Of a stretch of DNA of 60,955 nt, positions 1 through 7,833 are shown piece after piece. Position 1 is the stretch's first letter. Every line of letters begins with the position of its first letter. The notes under the pieces were generated by a model, which saw only the letters and a program-made list of their open reading frames with translations, was not told where the DNA came from and did no database searches. Position numbers and translations under genes: made by a program. Source of the stretch: QPIN01 sp964399475 (GTDB lineage: Bacteria > Pseudomonadota > Gammaproteobacteria > Methylococcales > Methylomonadaceae); the NCBI GenBank assembly GCA_964399475.1, contig CAYNRB010000001.1:1-60955 (forward strand), read 5' to 3'.

Positions 1-2
1 TT

Positions 3-68
3 TTGAATAAACCGGGAGTGGCTGTGCGTTCTCCTGCTGATTTAATTAATAATTTGGGTCTTATTTGA
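3..68 (+). CDS. Possible 3' end of a gene cut by the window edge
   Basis: One plus-strand frame is open from base 3 to a TGA at 66-68 and encodes about 21 residues ending RSPADLINNLGLI. The composition looks protein-like, but only the extreme C-terminus is present, so no family can be assigned. It could equally be a chance open frame. Roughly 320 bp without a recognisable gene follow before the stop of the convergent MotY-like gene. Confidence 0.3.
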   Translation: MNKPGVAVRSPADLINNLGLI

Positions 69-389
69 TTTTGTTAACTTCAACCTAGAAAAATCATAAA
101 CAATCAATCTTCAATTTTAGTTCGCACGGTTTGTTATTGTGGCTGTTTATTTTGGAGCATTTAGCAACTTGGACTTTCATCTGTGAATTGATTAGAAGGA
201 AAGACAAAATATTCGGCTTGTAGGGCTGAAAAACGATAGTACCTTCCGCCATTACACTGTCAAGTCAATAAATTATCTGAATAATGTCGGATAACCCTAT
301 CGCTCATCCAACCTACCTCTATTCTTATTAAAGCTTGATAAACTGGAAAGAATTTTCCCTCATCTACTCGACGGTTCTAATTGCAAGTT
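69..389. other. Intergenic stretch with no recognised feature
   Basis: This AT-rich spacer lies between the possible partial gene at the left edge and the stop codon of the MotY-like gene. I see no convincing ORF, palindrome or repeat shared with the other intergenic regions. Confidence 0.5.
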
Positions 390-1589
390 TTAACTAACAA
401 TTTCAATAAAAACTCGTCTGTTCTGAGCTCGACCGATTGGAAAACGATTACTTTTAGCGGGCCTGCTTTCCCCATAAGCTTTGACTTGCACCTTGTTTTT
501 ATGCATCCCTTGGCTAAGCAAAAAACGTTTAATCACATTACCTCTTTCTCTGGATATGGCTAGATTTCTTGCTCTCTTGCCTTTACTGTCAGTATGGCTT
601 TTTATAACTAGAGTGGAATCAGGACGAAATTCATTTGCATACTTGGCTAGAAGTGCAAGCCGTTTTTTTTCTGTCGGGGTTAATTTGGTATTTCCTTTTC
701 GGTAATAAATTGATTTGAGCGCATCGGGACCAAAGATACTTAATTGAACAACATCATTTTCTTTTTTGTTTGTATTCAATCCTTTATTAATAACAATGTT
801 ATTTTTGGGAATCCCCAATGCAATCAATTTTTCAACGATGAGATTGGCTCGCCTTAAAAACCATTTTTTATCTCTATTTCCTGCAATTGCAGTATCGCTT
901 ACGATGACCACGCTTGAATTTTCAATCTCTTCAAGATAGCGAACGGTATTTTCTAATTGTTTCAATACTTCTGAACTAAACTGTTTGCTTGCAGCATTAA
1001 AAAACAGACTTTTTTGCAAAGATTTCTTGAATCTATGCGGTAAAAAGTTGACTCTACAGGTATTGAATTGCTGATAAATTTTTGAAAAATTAATGGATGA
1101 AATAGCTACATTTGTTTCAGTGGATTGACTGTTTGAAGCGTCTGTCAGGTAGGTAAATGTAGGGTAATAGCCATTTGATAATGCATCCAGCATGATTTCA
1201 GCTGTATTGCCGAAAACACTCAGCCGAGGATAATTCTGAATCTCCAAATTAAGTTCAAGGGTGACAAAATAATCTTTTTGTGGAATCGACTGATGATTCC
1301 AAGGAGCAGAATTGATACTCAAACTGGCACGCTTAGGTTTTACTTTAAAGCGGTTTTCTTTAATTGAAAAGCGTAATAATTCACCGGATTTATGTACAAA
1401 GAAAGCGATGCCGTATGCAGGAATTTCATGTCTGATTTGACAAAAATTTTTGCCACTATTGATATTCCAGTCAGCACTGAGTAGAGGTGCGGAAAAATTC
1501 TCAGCACTAGTGGAAAAACTGGCAAGAAAACAAATTATTCCCAGAGTTTTACTATAAGTAAGATTAATTTGAACATTATGTTTGGTCAT
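390..1589 (-). CDS. motY: MotY-like flagellar stator-ring protein with OmpA domain
   Basis: A 399-residue secreted protein. Residues about 1-30 form a signal peptide ending near STSA. The next section has the spacing W..N....C...HEIPAYG.A.F, which resembles the N-terminal domain of MotY, the T-ring protein that holds Na+-driven stators at the basal body. The last ~110 residues are an OmpA-type peptidoglycan-binding domain, with SHTDSKG, a central run of N, R and G, and GRAQNRRV at the end. Residues about 200-290 look like a second, degenerate OmpA-like fold, which would explain why it is longer than the roughly 290 residues usual for MotY. The flagellar genes at 3.3-16.2 kb support the role. 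If correct, motility is probably Na+-driven. A generic OmpA-family protein is the alternative. Confidence 0.7.
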   Translation of the reverse strand: MTKHNVQINLTYSKTLGIICFLASFSTSAENFSAPLLSADWNINSGKNFCQIRHEIPAYGIAFFVHKSGELLRFSIKENRFKVKPKRASLSINSAPWNHQSIPQKDYFVTLELNLEIQNYPRLSVFGNTAEIMLDALSNGYYPTFTYLTDASNSQSTETNVAISSINFSKIYQQFNTCRVNFLPHRFKKSLQKSLFFNAASKQFSSEVLKQLENTVRYLEEIENSSVVIVSDTAIAGNRDKKWFLRRANLIVEKLIALGIPKNNIVINKGLNTNKKENDVVQLSIFGPDALKSIYYRKGNTKLTPTEKKRLALLAKYANEFRPDSTLVIKSHTDSKGKRARNLAISRERGNVIKRFLLSQGMHKNKVQVKAYGESRPAKSNRFPIGRAQNRRVFIEIVS

Positions 1590-1620
1590 ATTTCATATAG
1601 CGACAAAATTTAGCTATTTT

Positions 1621-2391
1621 TTAATTTTTCTTCAAAATATCGACTACGGTGGAATAAAAAACATCGGCTTTATCGACATGTAACCAATGACTGGCACCGT
1701 CTAATACAGAAATTTCTGCCTGCGGAAAATGTGCGTAAACTGTGGGTCTATTTAAATAATTTGAATTTCCAGCCATGATAAAACTAGCGGCATTTTCATA
1801 GGGTGAGATTGAACCCAGTAAAGGAAAGCCAACAATGTTATTTGCATTTTTATAAAAAAACTCTACATTAATACGCCAGCTGAACTTCCCTTCAATCAGC
1901 TGTAGATTCTGTAGTAAAAATTGCCGATAGGCTAATTCGGGAATTTCGGAAGATAAATGCATATCCGCCTGTTTCCGGTTTGCTAGTTGTTCCAAGGGAA
2001 GCTGCTTTAATGCCTGTATAGTCTGGTCAAAATTGTGTTGATAACTAACAGGTGAAATATCGGCAATGATCAGTTGATTTATTCTCTGAGGATGATTTAA
2101 GGCGAACCACATAGCGATTTTACCGCCCATGCTATGTCCTAATACATGTGCTACGGGTATATTTTGCTGATCCAGAAAATTCTCTAAATCATCTGCCATG
2201 ACCTGATAATCCATATCGGGGCTGTGCGGTGAAGCCCCATGGTTTCGAATATCTAATACAAATACATGCCATTGAGTAGAGAGTCGTTTTGCTATTTGTC
2301 TCCAATTACGAGAGGATGCAAAAAAACCATGTAATAGTATTAAAGGGGGTTTGTCAGATTTATTGCCATATTCTTCATAGGATAATTTCAT
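1621..2391 (-). CDS. Alpha/beta-fold hydrolase, YbfF-like esterase
   Basis: A 256-residue cytoplasmic hydrolase with no signal peptide. ILLHGFFAS near residue 20 supplies the oxyanion-hole HGF motif. GHSMGGKIAM near residue 85 is the nucleophile elbow with the catalytic serine. GASHWLHVDKAD near residue 235 carries the catalytic histidine. Length and motif order match the YbfF family of short-chain acyl esterases. The in vivo substrate cannot be read from the sequence. It starts about 17 bp after the stop of the DUF445 gene on the same strand, so the two are probably cotranscribed. Confidence 0.85.
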   Translation of the reverse strand: MKLSYEEYGNKSDKPPLILLHGFFASSRNWRQIAKRLSTQWHVFVLDIRNHGASPHSPDMDYQVMADDLENFLDQQNIPVAHVLGHSMGGKIAMWFALNHPQRINQLIIADISPVSYQHNFDQTIQALKQLPLEQLANRKQADMHLSSEIPELAYRQFLLQNLQLIEGKFSWRINVEFFYKNANNIVGFPLLGSISPYENAASFIMAGNSNYLNRPTVYAHFPQAEISVLDGASHWLHVDKADVFYSTVVDILKKN

Positions 2392-2408
2392 GCTTAAATA
2401 GTGTCAAT

Positions 2409-3131
2409 CTAAAGAAAACTGAAACCAGCACCAATCAGTCCGCCAAACACTCCACCCCAGACAACTAACCAACCTAAATGCTGACTAATGATTTCTTGAA
2501 CCATTTCTTTCACCAGCTGAGGTGTTAATTCATCAAGTCGTTTATCAATAACCGTTTCAATTTTTCCAATGATGTCTTCGCTAATTTTATGCGCATCTAA
2601 GCCTTGTTCCAGAGCCGCTTGAAACCGATCCGACTCAACCATTTCAGACAAAATTAATTTCATTTTTTCAATAAAGGGTTCTCTTAAAGGGACAAGCGCT
2701 TCTTCGCCGCCCATCATTTGCAACATGGCACCAAATGAAGATTCCATGATTGAAGAAACCAGTCCTTCATAGACTTTATCGTAATCAACAGCCGCCAGTA
2801 AAGGATCTAGATTTAGCAATTTGCTACCTTGTTGCTCTTCTTTATGAATAAATAGTTCTACGTTTTTTGCAGTAAAAAACTGATTCATCATCAGGTTTTT
2901 AATTGAGGTTTTAAACTCTTCAAATCGATTGGGAATAACCCCAGAACCATAAAGTAAGGGGATTTTCTCAAACAACATGTGGATAGCCAACCAATTAGTC
3001 ATTGCCCCTGATAAGGCAAAAAAACCAATAGATTTCATTAATTCTGATTGAATGGGACATAAATAGCCAATGCCGATAATTAAAAGTGCTATCAGGTTAG
3101 TTAAAAAACTTTTGTTTAATATTTTCTTCAT
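2409..3131 (-). CDS. DUF445 family membrane protein
   Basis: A 240-residue protein with hydrophobic segments at both ends (residues about 9-45, and the last 20 ending GGVFGGLIGAGFSFL) and a soluble helical middle. The N-terminal stretch AMTNWLAIHMLFEKIP, followed by GVIPNRFEEFK, is characteristic of DUF445 (YheB/YjiN-like) proteins, whose function is unknown. It is the upstream gene of a likely pair with the esterase at 1621-2391. The 206 bp separating it from flgL contain no obvious feature. Confidence 0.85.
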   Translation of the reverse strand: MKKILNKSFLTNLIALLIIGIGYLCPIQSELMKSIGFFALSGAMTNWLAIHMLFEKIPLLYGSGVIPNRFEEFKTSIKNLMMNQFFTAKNVELFIHKEEQQGSKLLNLDPLLAAVDYDKVYEGLVSSIMESSFGAMLQMMGGEEALVPLREPFIEKMKLILSEMVESDRFQAALEQGLDAHKISEDIIGKIETVIDKRLDELTPQLVKEMVQEIISQHLGWLVVWGGVFGGLIGAGFSFL

Positions 3132-3337
3132 GTTGCTACAGCAATATCCTTCTTCATTAATAATCTATGCGGTATATGATAACAATTTATTAGTTTTGAT
3201 TATTGTTATAGTTCACCATTGCGACAGTGCGAAGTCTATACTACTTCGACTCTATAAAGAAAGATTAGCTGTTTATAGTGTTTTGATTTTGAAAGCCAAG
3301 CACATTGTTTCAGCAACAACATAATTAATGAGAGGCT

Positions 3338-4639
3338 TTAAAGAAAGTTAAAAAGAGATAAATTTTGTACTCTTGAAAATGATTGCTGTGCGGCTTGAAG
3401 TACAATATTTTGCAAATTAAAACGCGAAATAGCTTCTGTATAATCTAGATCTTGAATTTCGGATAGCGTTGTTTGCAGATTGAAAATAAAGGTTTCATGC
3501 TGTTCTTCTTGATTATCAATTGTTCTTAATCTTGAACCCACAGCTGATCTTGCTTGAAGAAATGATTCTAATGCATTATCCAAATCGGTTAAAATTTCAT
3601 CACTGATTGTATTAAATAACTGACCAGGCTGGGTAATAGGAGGCAGCAGATTAATACCATTACCTGTATCTCCCGCATTAAAACCCGTTTCTGTAGCAAA
3701 ATTAGCACTAATTGCAGTGAGGGAAATGCTTGAAACGGCACCTTGGGTTGTAGAAATAAATTCTAAAAATTGTCCATTGCTTTGCGCTTTAATACCCGCA
3801 CCATTGAGTGCGACATCTGAATTAAAAACATTGACGAGATCATCTATCGTATTATAGGTTCCTGCTAAATTAATAGTGATGGGAGCTGCTGCAAGATCAT
3901 TATTTAAAGTAACCGTTGTACCAGCAACCAAGGTAAGCGGTGTATTGACTGCTTGTTTCCCTTGTATTACTGCATTTGGATCGGAAAAGCTTCCGGTTAA
4001 GGCGTTAGATAATGCCTTGAGAGTATTAAAAATACTCCGGGTATTATTCTTAAGGCTGGCATCTTGACTGACAGAGGTAATGTTTTCAAAAACGCTAGAA
4101 CCTGGATCTCCGTCTGCTATACGTCGACTTTCATTAACCTGAATGGTTCGCTGATTATCAGTTCCCTGGTAATCGTATGCATTTAATACTGTATCCCATA
4201 CAAAAGGTTTAGTATCCGTTAAATAGCCCGAGAAAATATATTCGCCATTCGCATTTTTGGTATTAGCTATACTCAGCAAATTGTCCAGTAATTGATCAAC
4301 TTCAGACTTTATTGATAATCTGTCGTTCGACGTTAATGTTCCATTAGCCGCTTGAATTGTTAATTCTTTGGCACGAAAAAGAACATTTTCTGCACTCTGT
4401 AGCGAAGATTCTTCCAGAACATTTCGCTCTCGAACGGTATCAATATTTCGCTGAAATTGATTGAGCTGGTCTATTTCTACATTAAATTCTAAAATTTTTG
4501 CTGCGGCAATCGGGTCATCTGAAGGTTTTAATTGTTTTAAACCCGTGGATAATTGTTGCTGCGTTTTAGCCAGCTTTACCTGTTGCTCTAGTAAAGCATT
4601 AACGTTTGAAAGTTGACTGTAAGCTGTAGAAATTCTCAT
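3338..4639 (-). CDS. flgL: Flagellar hook-associated protein 3 (hook-filament junction)
   Basis: A 433-residue HAP3. The N-terminus (MRISTAYSQL, then QLSTGLKQLKPSDDP) and the C-terminal coiled coil (LQTTLSEIQDLDYTEAISRFNLQ) are the flagellin-like D0 regions that form the hook-filament junction. The middle contains a variable domain with one flagellin-IN-like stretch. It lies directly downstream of the 855-residue flagellin gene, with a 58 bp gap. It is not preceded by flgK, its usual partner. flgK is not in this window. Confidence 0.93.
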   Translation of the reverse strand: MRISTAYSQLSNVNALLEQQVKLAKTQQQLSTGLKQLKPSDDPIAAAKILEFNVEIDQLNQFQRNIDTVRERNVLEESSLQSAENVLFRAKELTIQAANGTLTSNDRLSIKSEVDQLLDNLLSIANTKNANGEYIFSGYLTDTKPFVWDTVLNAYDYQGTDNQRTIQVNESRRIADGDPGSSVFENITSVSQDASLKNNTRSIFNTLKALSNALTGSFSDPNAVIQGKQAVNTPLTLVAGTTVTLNNDLAAAPITINLAGTYNTIDDLVNVFNSDVALNGAGIKAQSNGQFLEFISTTQGAVSSISLTAISANFATETGFNAGDTGNGINLLPPITQPGQLFNTISDEILTDLDNALESFLQARSAVGSRLRTIDNQEEQHETFIFNLQTTLSEIQDLDYTEAISRFNLQNIVLQAAQQSFSRVQNLSLFNFL

Positions 4640-4697
4640 ATAACTGCTCTTTTAATTGATTAAGAAACTCTTTTCAAAATCAAATAATTTGATTAAT

Positions 4698-7265
4698 TTA
4701 GCCTTGTAACAAAGATAAAACACCTTGTGGAATCTGATTAGCTTGAGCTAGAATCGCGGTACCTGCCTGTTGTAAAATTTGATTTCTGGTTAATTCTGCT
4801 GTCTCTAAAGCAAAGTCAGTATCCCTAATTCTGGATCGTGCGGCACTTAGGTTTTCTATAGTGACTGAAAGATTGCCGATAGTTGACTGCACACGATTCT
4901 GTATCGCACCTAAATCTGCTCTGTTACTGTCAATTTGACCCAGGGCGCCATCCGCAATTTTGATCGCTTGATTAGAACCTTCAACGGTAGAAATATCTAT
5001 ACTATCAACGGCTATTAAAGCACTAGAACTAAGAATGCTAGCGCCTGCCGAAAATATACTGCCATTAATACCGGCAACGTCAGAGCTGACACTAAATGAC
5101 AGATTAGTGGAACTGAATTCAATTTCTCCGCCGATTACGGTTGAATCGGTACTCTGAGCCGTTAACAAAACAGTCGCCCCCTTTTTGCCGACAACATTTA
5201 TCGTCGAATTAGGCCCCGCCGAATTATTGAAATTTAGGATTTCAATATTTTCACCGGTATTATTACTCATAGTAATCACATCATTATTAATCCCTACAAT
5301 AGCAACAACTCCAGTTTTACTGGTTTGATCATTAATTGCATCAGCTAGCGCAATATAATCTGTTGTTGTCACTCGTCCACTGATTTTAATGCCGTTTAAT
5401 TCTATTGAAACCACACCATTTGCACTGATATTACTTAATGTTGCGGTAGTGAAAGCAGTCGCATCGACCCCAGTATTTTTAGCAAGTGCATTAACTTTAG
5501 CAATAATTGATTTTGCTGATTCATCATTGAGCACACTGATGACTTCTGTACCGGTACCTATAATTGTAATATTTTGAGCGGCAACGTTGTTACCCTGATC
5601 CGTATCATTTAAACCGTTGGTTCCAATCGTGTTCAAGGCGTTTGCGTTTGCGGCAGCATTGAGAAAACTATTGGCTCCGGATGCAACTGTAGATTGGATT
5701 GAAAAATTATTATTGGCAAATGTTATTCCCAAGCTTCCAGACTGGACTGCGGAATGAGCCGCATCCTCTGTTACCGTTTGTGCTGCAAAAGTCATTACTG
5801 ATGCGGCATCGGCAGAAGTAAAAGCTGTTAATAGCGTTCCTCCTTCAGCAATAGTGTATGGTCCGGTTGCTGTTCCTGCATGAGTGGTTGTTGCTGTAAA
5901 CCCTCCATTACTAACGCCTCCTGAGTTATCACCGGAAATACTAGCTAGATTGATGGCGCTGTTATCAATTGCGGTAATTTCCACACCCGTTCCGGCTGAG
6001 TCTAATATAGCCGTGAAAGTAGAACCAAAATTTGCATCGCCCTGTAAAGCAGTTAAAAGATTTTGAGCCGTGCCAGCTTGATTCCCTGCGTTATTTAAAA
6101 AACTAACCGTGCTATTCAATGCACTACCAAAAGTCAGTGTATTCGTTTCAGAAGCAACAGAGTTGGAAAAAGTATCGATGGTATAAGAGATATTATCTAT
6201 TGATTCATAATTGGCTATACCTATATTGGCTCCAGATGCACTATCAATGGTATTGCTTGAGGTATTGTAAGTTAAGTCTGCATTTCCCTTTAGCGTGTTA
6301 AGATCCAAAACAGCTTGAGAGACAGCGGTATCAAAGTCACTTGTAAAAGTAGCAGAATCATAAGTAATATCTACTGTAATTTTAGTCACTGAATCTAGGC
6401 CTGAATGCAAATCAAATTTAACCTGATCACCATTCTGAAGATTAGTAAAAAGTCCAGGATCACCAAAAGCAGCACTATTTGTTGCCGTGACCGCTACACC
6501 ATCTATTGCATTCAACTGACTGGCTATTACAGCTATATCTTGGGTTCCATTAGCAATGACTATAGGGGTGATGCTACCTAGATCATTAGTAACCGTTAAG
6601 GTTTGGTCATATGCATTTAGATTGCTTGATATGGCATTTGCATAGGAAGTACCGCTTCCTGCTATATTCAAATTTGAGGTTGCTATATCAACATCAAACC
6701 CACGAGTCGCATTAGAAATGCCCAAGGTTACATTGTCTGTAGTAAAGCTTTCTATGCCTAACCTATCTGTTGTGGCACTGGTAATGGAAATGTCAACAAA
6801 TTGACCCGCTTCTGCACCCACATGAAATCGTTGAGCAGTAAAAGAACCATCTAATATTTTTAGCCCATTAAAGTTGGCTGTATTTGAGATTCTGTCCAAC
6901 TCCGAAACTAATTGATTAACCTCTGCTTGTAGACTTAAACGGTCAGAAGCTGTATTAGTGGCATTCGCTGATTGCACGGCAAGTTCACGAATTCGTTGGA
7001 GGATATTGGTGCTTTCTGATAAAGCGCCTTCAGCTGTTTGAGCTAGAGAGATGCCATCGTTGGCATTTCGGGCTGCTTGTGTAGAACCCCGAATTTGAGC
7101 GGTCATTCTGTTCGATATTGCCAACCCTGCCGCATCATCTTTAGCACTATTTATCCGTAAACCTGACGATAAACGTTGTAAAGAGATTGCTAAGTCATCT
7201 TGAGAGCGATTTAAATTTCGTTGAGCATTAAGGGAAGGAATATTAGTATTTATAACTTGAGGCAT
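4698..7265 (-). CDS. fliC: Long flagellin
   Basis: The N-terminal ~170 residues (MPQVINTNIPSLNAQRNL, AKDDAAGLAISNR, ANDGISLAQTAEGAL) and the C-terminal ~90 residues (SRIRDTDFALETAELTR, ILQQAGTAILAQANQIPQ) are canonical D0/D1 flagellin. About 600 residues of Ser/Thr/Ala-rich sequence lie between them, so at 855 residues the protein is nearly twice the common 450-500. I place the start at the ATG at 7265 because GGAG (complement of 7274-7277) sits 8 bases upstream. A GTG three codons earlier overlaps that Shine-Dalgarno sequence. The central part shares modules with the giant flagellin at 10606-14697. Confidence 0.95.
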   Translation of the reverse strand: MPQVINTNIPSLNAQRNLNRSQDDLAISLQRLSSGLRINSAKDDAAGLAISNRMTAQIRGSTQAARNANDGISLAQTAEGALSESTNILQRIRELAVQSANATNTASDRLSLQAEVNQLVSELDRISNTANFNGLKILDGSFTAQRFHVGAEAGQFVDISITSATTDRLGIESFTTDNVTLGISNATRGFDVDIATSNLNIAGSGTSYANAISSNLNAYDQTLTVTNDLGSITPIVIANGTQDIAVIASQLNAIDGVAVTATNSAAFGDPGLFTNLQNGDQVKFDLHSGLDSVTKITVDITYDSATFTSDFDTAVSQAVLDLNTLKGNADLTYNTSSNTIDSASGANIGIANYESIDNISYTIDTFSNSVASETNTLTFGSALNSTVSFLNNAGNQAGTAQNLLTALQGDANFGSTFTAILDSAGTGVEITAIDNSAINLASISGDNSGGVSNGGFTATTTHAGTATGPYTIAEGGTLLTAFTSADAASVMTFAAQTVTEDAAHSAVQSGSLGITFANNNFSIQSTVASGANSFLNAAANANALNTIGTNGLNDTDQGNNVAAQNITIIGTGTEVISVLNDESAKSIIAKVNALAKNTGVDATAFTTATLSNISANGVVSIELNGIKISGRVTTTDYIALADAINDQTSKTGVVAIVGINNDVITMSNNTGENIEILNFNNSAGPNSTINVVGKKGATVLLTAQSTDSTVIGGEIEFSSTNLSFSVSSDVAGINGSIFSAGASILSSSALIAVDSIDISTVEGSNQAIKIADGALGQIDSNRADLGAIQNRVQSTIGNLSVTIENLSAARSRIRDTDFALETAELTRNQILQQAGTAILAQANQIPQGVLSLLQG

Positions 7266-7581
7266 GACAATCACTCCATATTTTTTAGTTTACCAAACAT
7301 GAAGCTTTTTTAATGCCAAATAATTATTGTTACTTATATTTCAATTATATAAACTAATTATTTAGACAGTGACGTTTTTTTGATGGCAATATTTTTCCTT
7401 TTCGATAAAACCAGTGGCGTGTGTGCAGATTATAAAAGAGCTACACAATGATTTTTAAGTAAGAGAATATATATAGTATGAAGTAGCGTGCAAAAGGGGA
7501 TTATAGATTAGGAACGGAGTATAAATCACTTAGACATTCGAGTACTCCAACAATTCAGGTTTGATGAGTCGATGCTAATGG

Positions 7582-7603
7582 AGAGCGAACTTCAGTCCGC
7601 TCT
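7582..7603. repeat. Short REP-like palindrome (AGCGGACTtcAGTCCGCT type)
   Basis: An imperfect palindrome with arms AGAGCGAACT and AGTCCGCTCT around a two-base centre. Close relatives with the same core lie just after ffh (from about 18964), at about 19359-19380, and just after glyA (from about 30213). All are intergenic, and two of them follow stop codons directly. They may work as transcript-end hairpins or be REP-type units. Confidence 0.6.
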
Positions 7604-7630
7604 ACAACATTCGTCAAACCAAAGTTAATT

Positions 7631-7831
7631 GGATATACCCTAATACTGCTTACTTAACGATTAAGGTATGAACAAACAATGGCTTAGAATGTAGGTTGGG
7701 TTAGCTTATCAAGCGAAGCGCGATAACGTAACCCAACACCCTCCCATTAATCAATGTGTTGTTGGGTTACGTTATTAAGATATTGTTTATTAAGTTATAA
7801 TTTTTTAAGTAAGCAGTATTGGGGTATACCC
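7631..7831. mobile_element. Small inverted-repeat-bounded element (MITE-like)
   Basis: Terminal inverted repeats of 27 bp occupy 7631-7657 and 7805-7831 and match at about 25 of 27 positions. They start GGATATACCC or GGGTATACCC and contain AATACTGCTTACTTAA. The interior (7691-7778) is a second repeat type with GTAGGTTGGGTTA arms answered by TAACCCAAC and GTTGGGTTACG. No ORF is present, so this would be a non-autonomous element. Its right end stops three bases before the fliD stop codon. A lone end-like copy of the tip sits at about 56982-56997, next to the tesA stop. Confidence 0.55.
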
Positions 7832-7833
7832 GA

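Larger units (their letters stand above)
7266..7833. other. 568 bp spacer between flagellin and fliD, with nested repeats
   Basis: The first ~200 bp upstream of the flagellin are AT-rich and probably hold its promoter, but I could not find a clean sigma-28 or sigma-54 consensus. A short palindrome of the AGCGGACT/AGTCCGCT type lies at 7582-7603. The rest is an inverted-repeat-bounded element of about 200 bp ending at the fliD stop codon, annotated separately. Confidence 0.6.

Noticed and set aside
3070..3324. 84-codon plus-strand ORF overlapping the DUF445 gene start
   Set aside because: It overlaps a well-supported gene on the other strand, has no ribosome site and resembles no family.
7266..7450. 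Sigma-54 or sigma-28 promoter of the flagellin
   Set aside because: Candidate GG/GC or TAAA/CCGATA pairs had the wrong spacing. I could not support a specific site.
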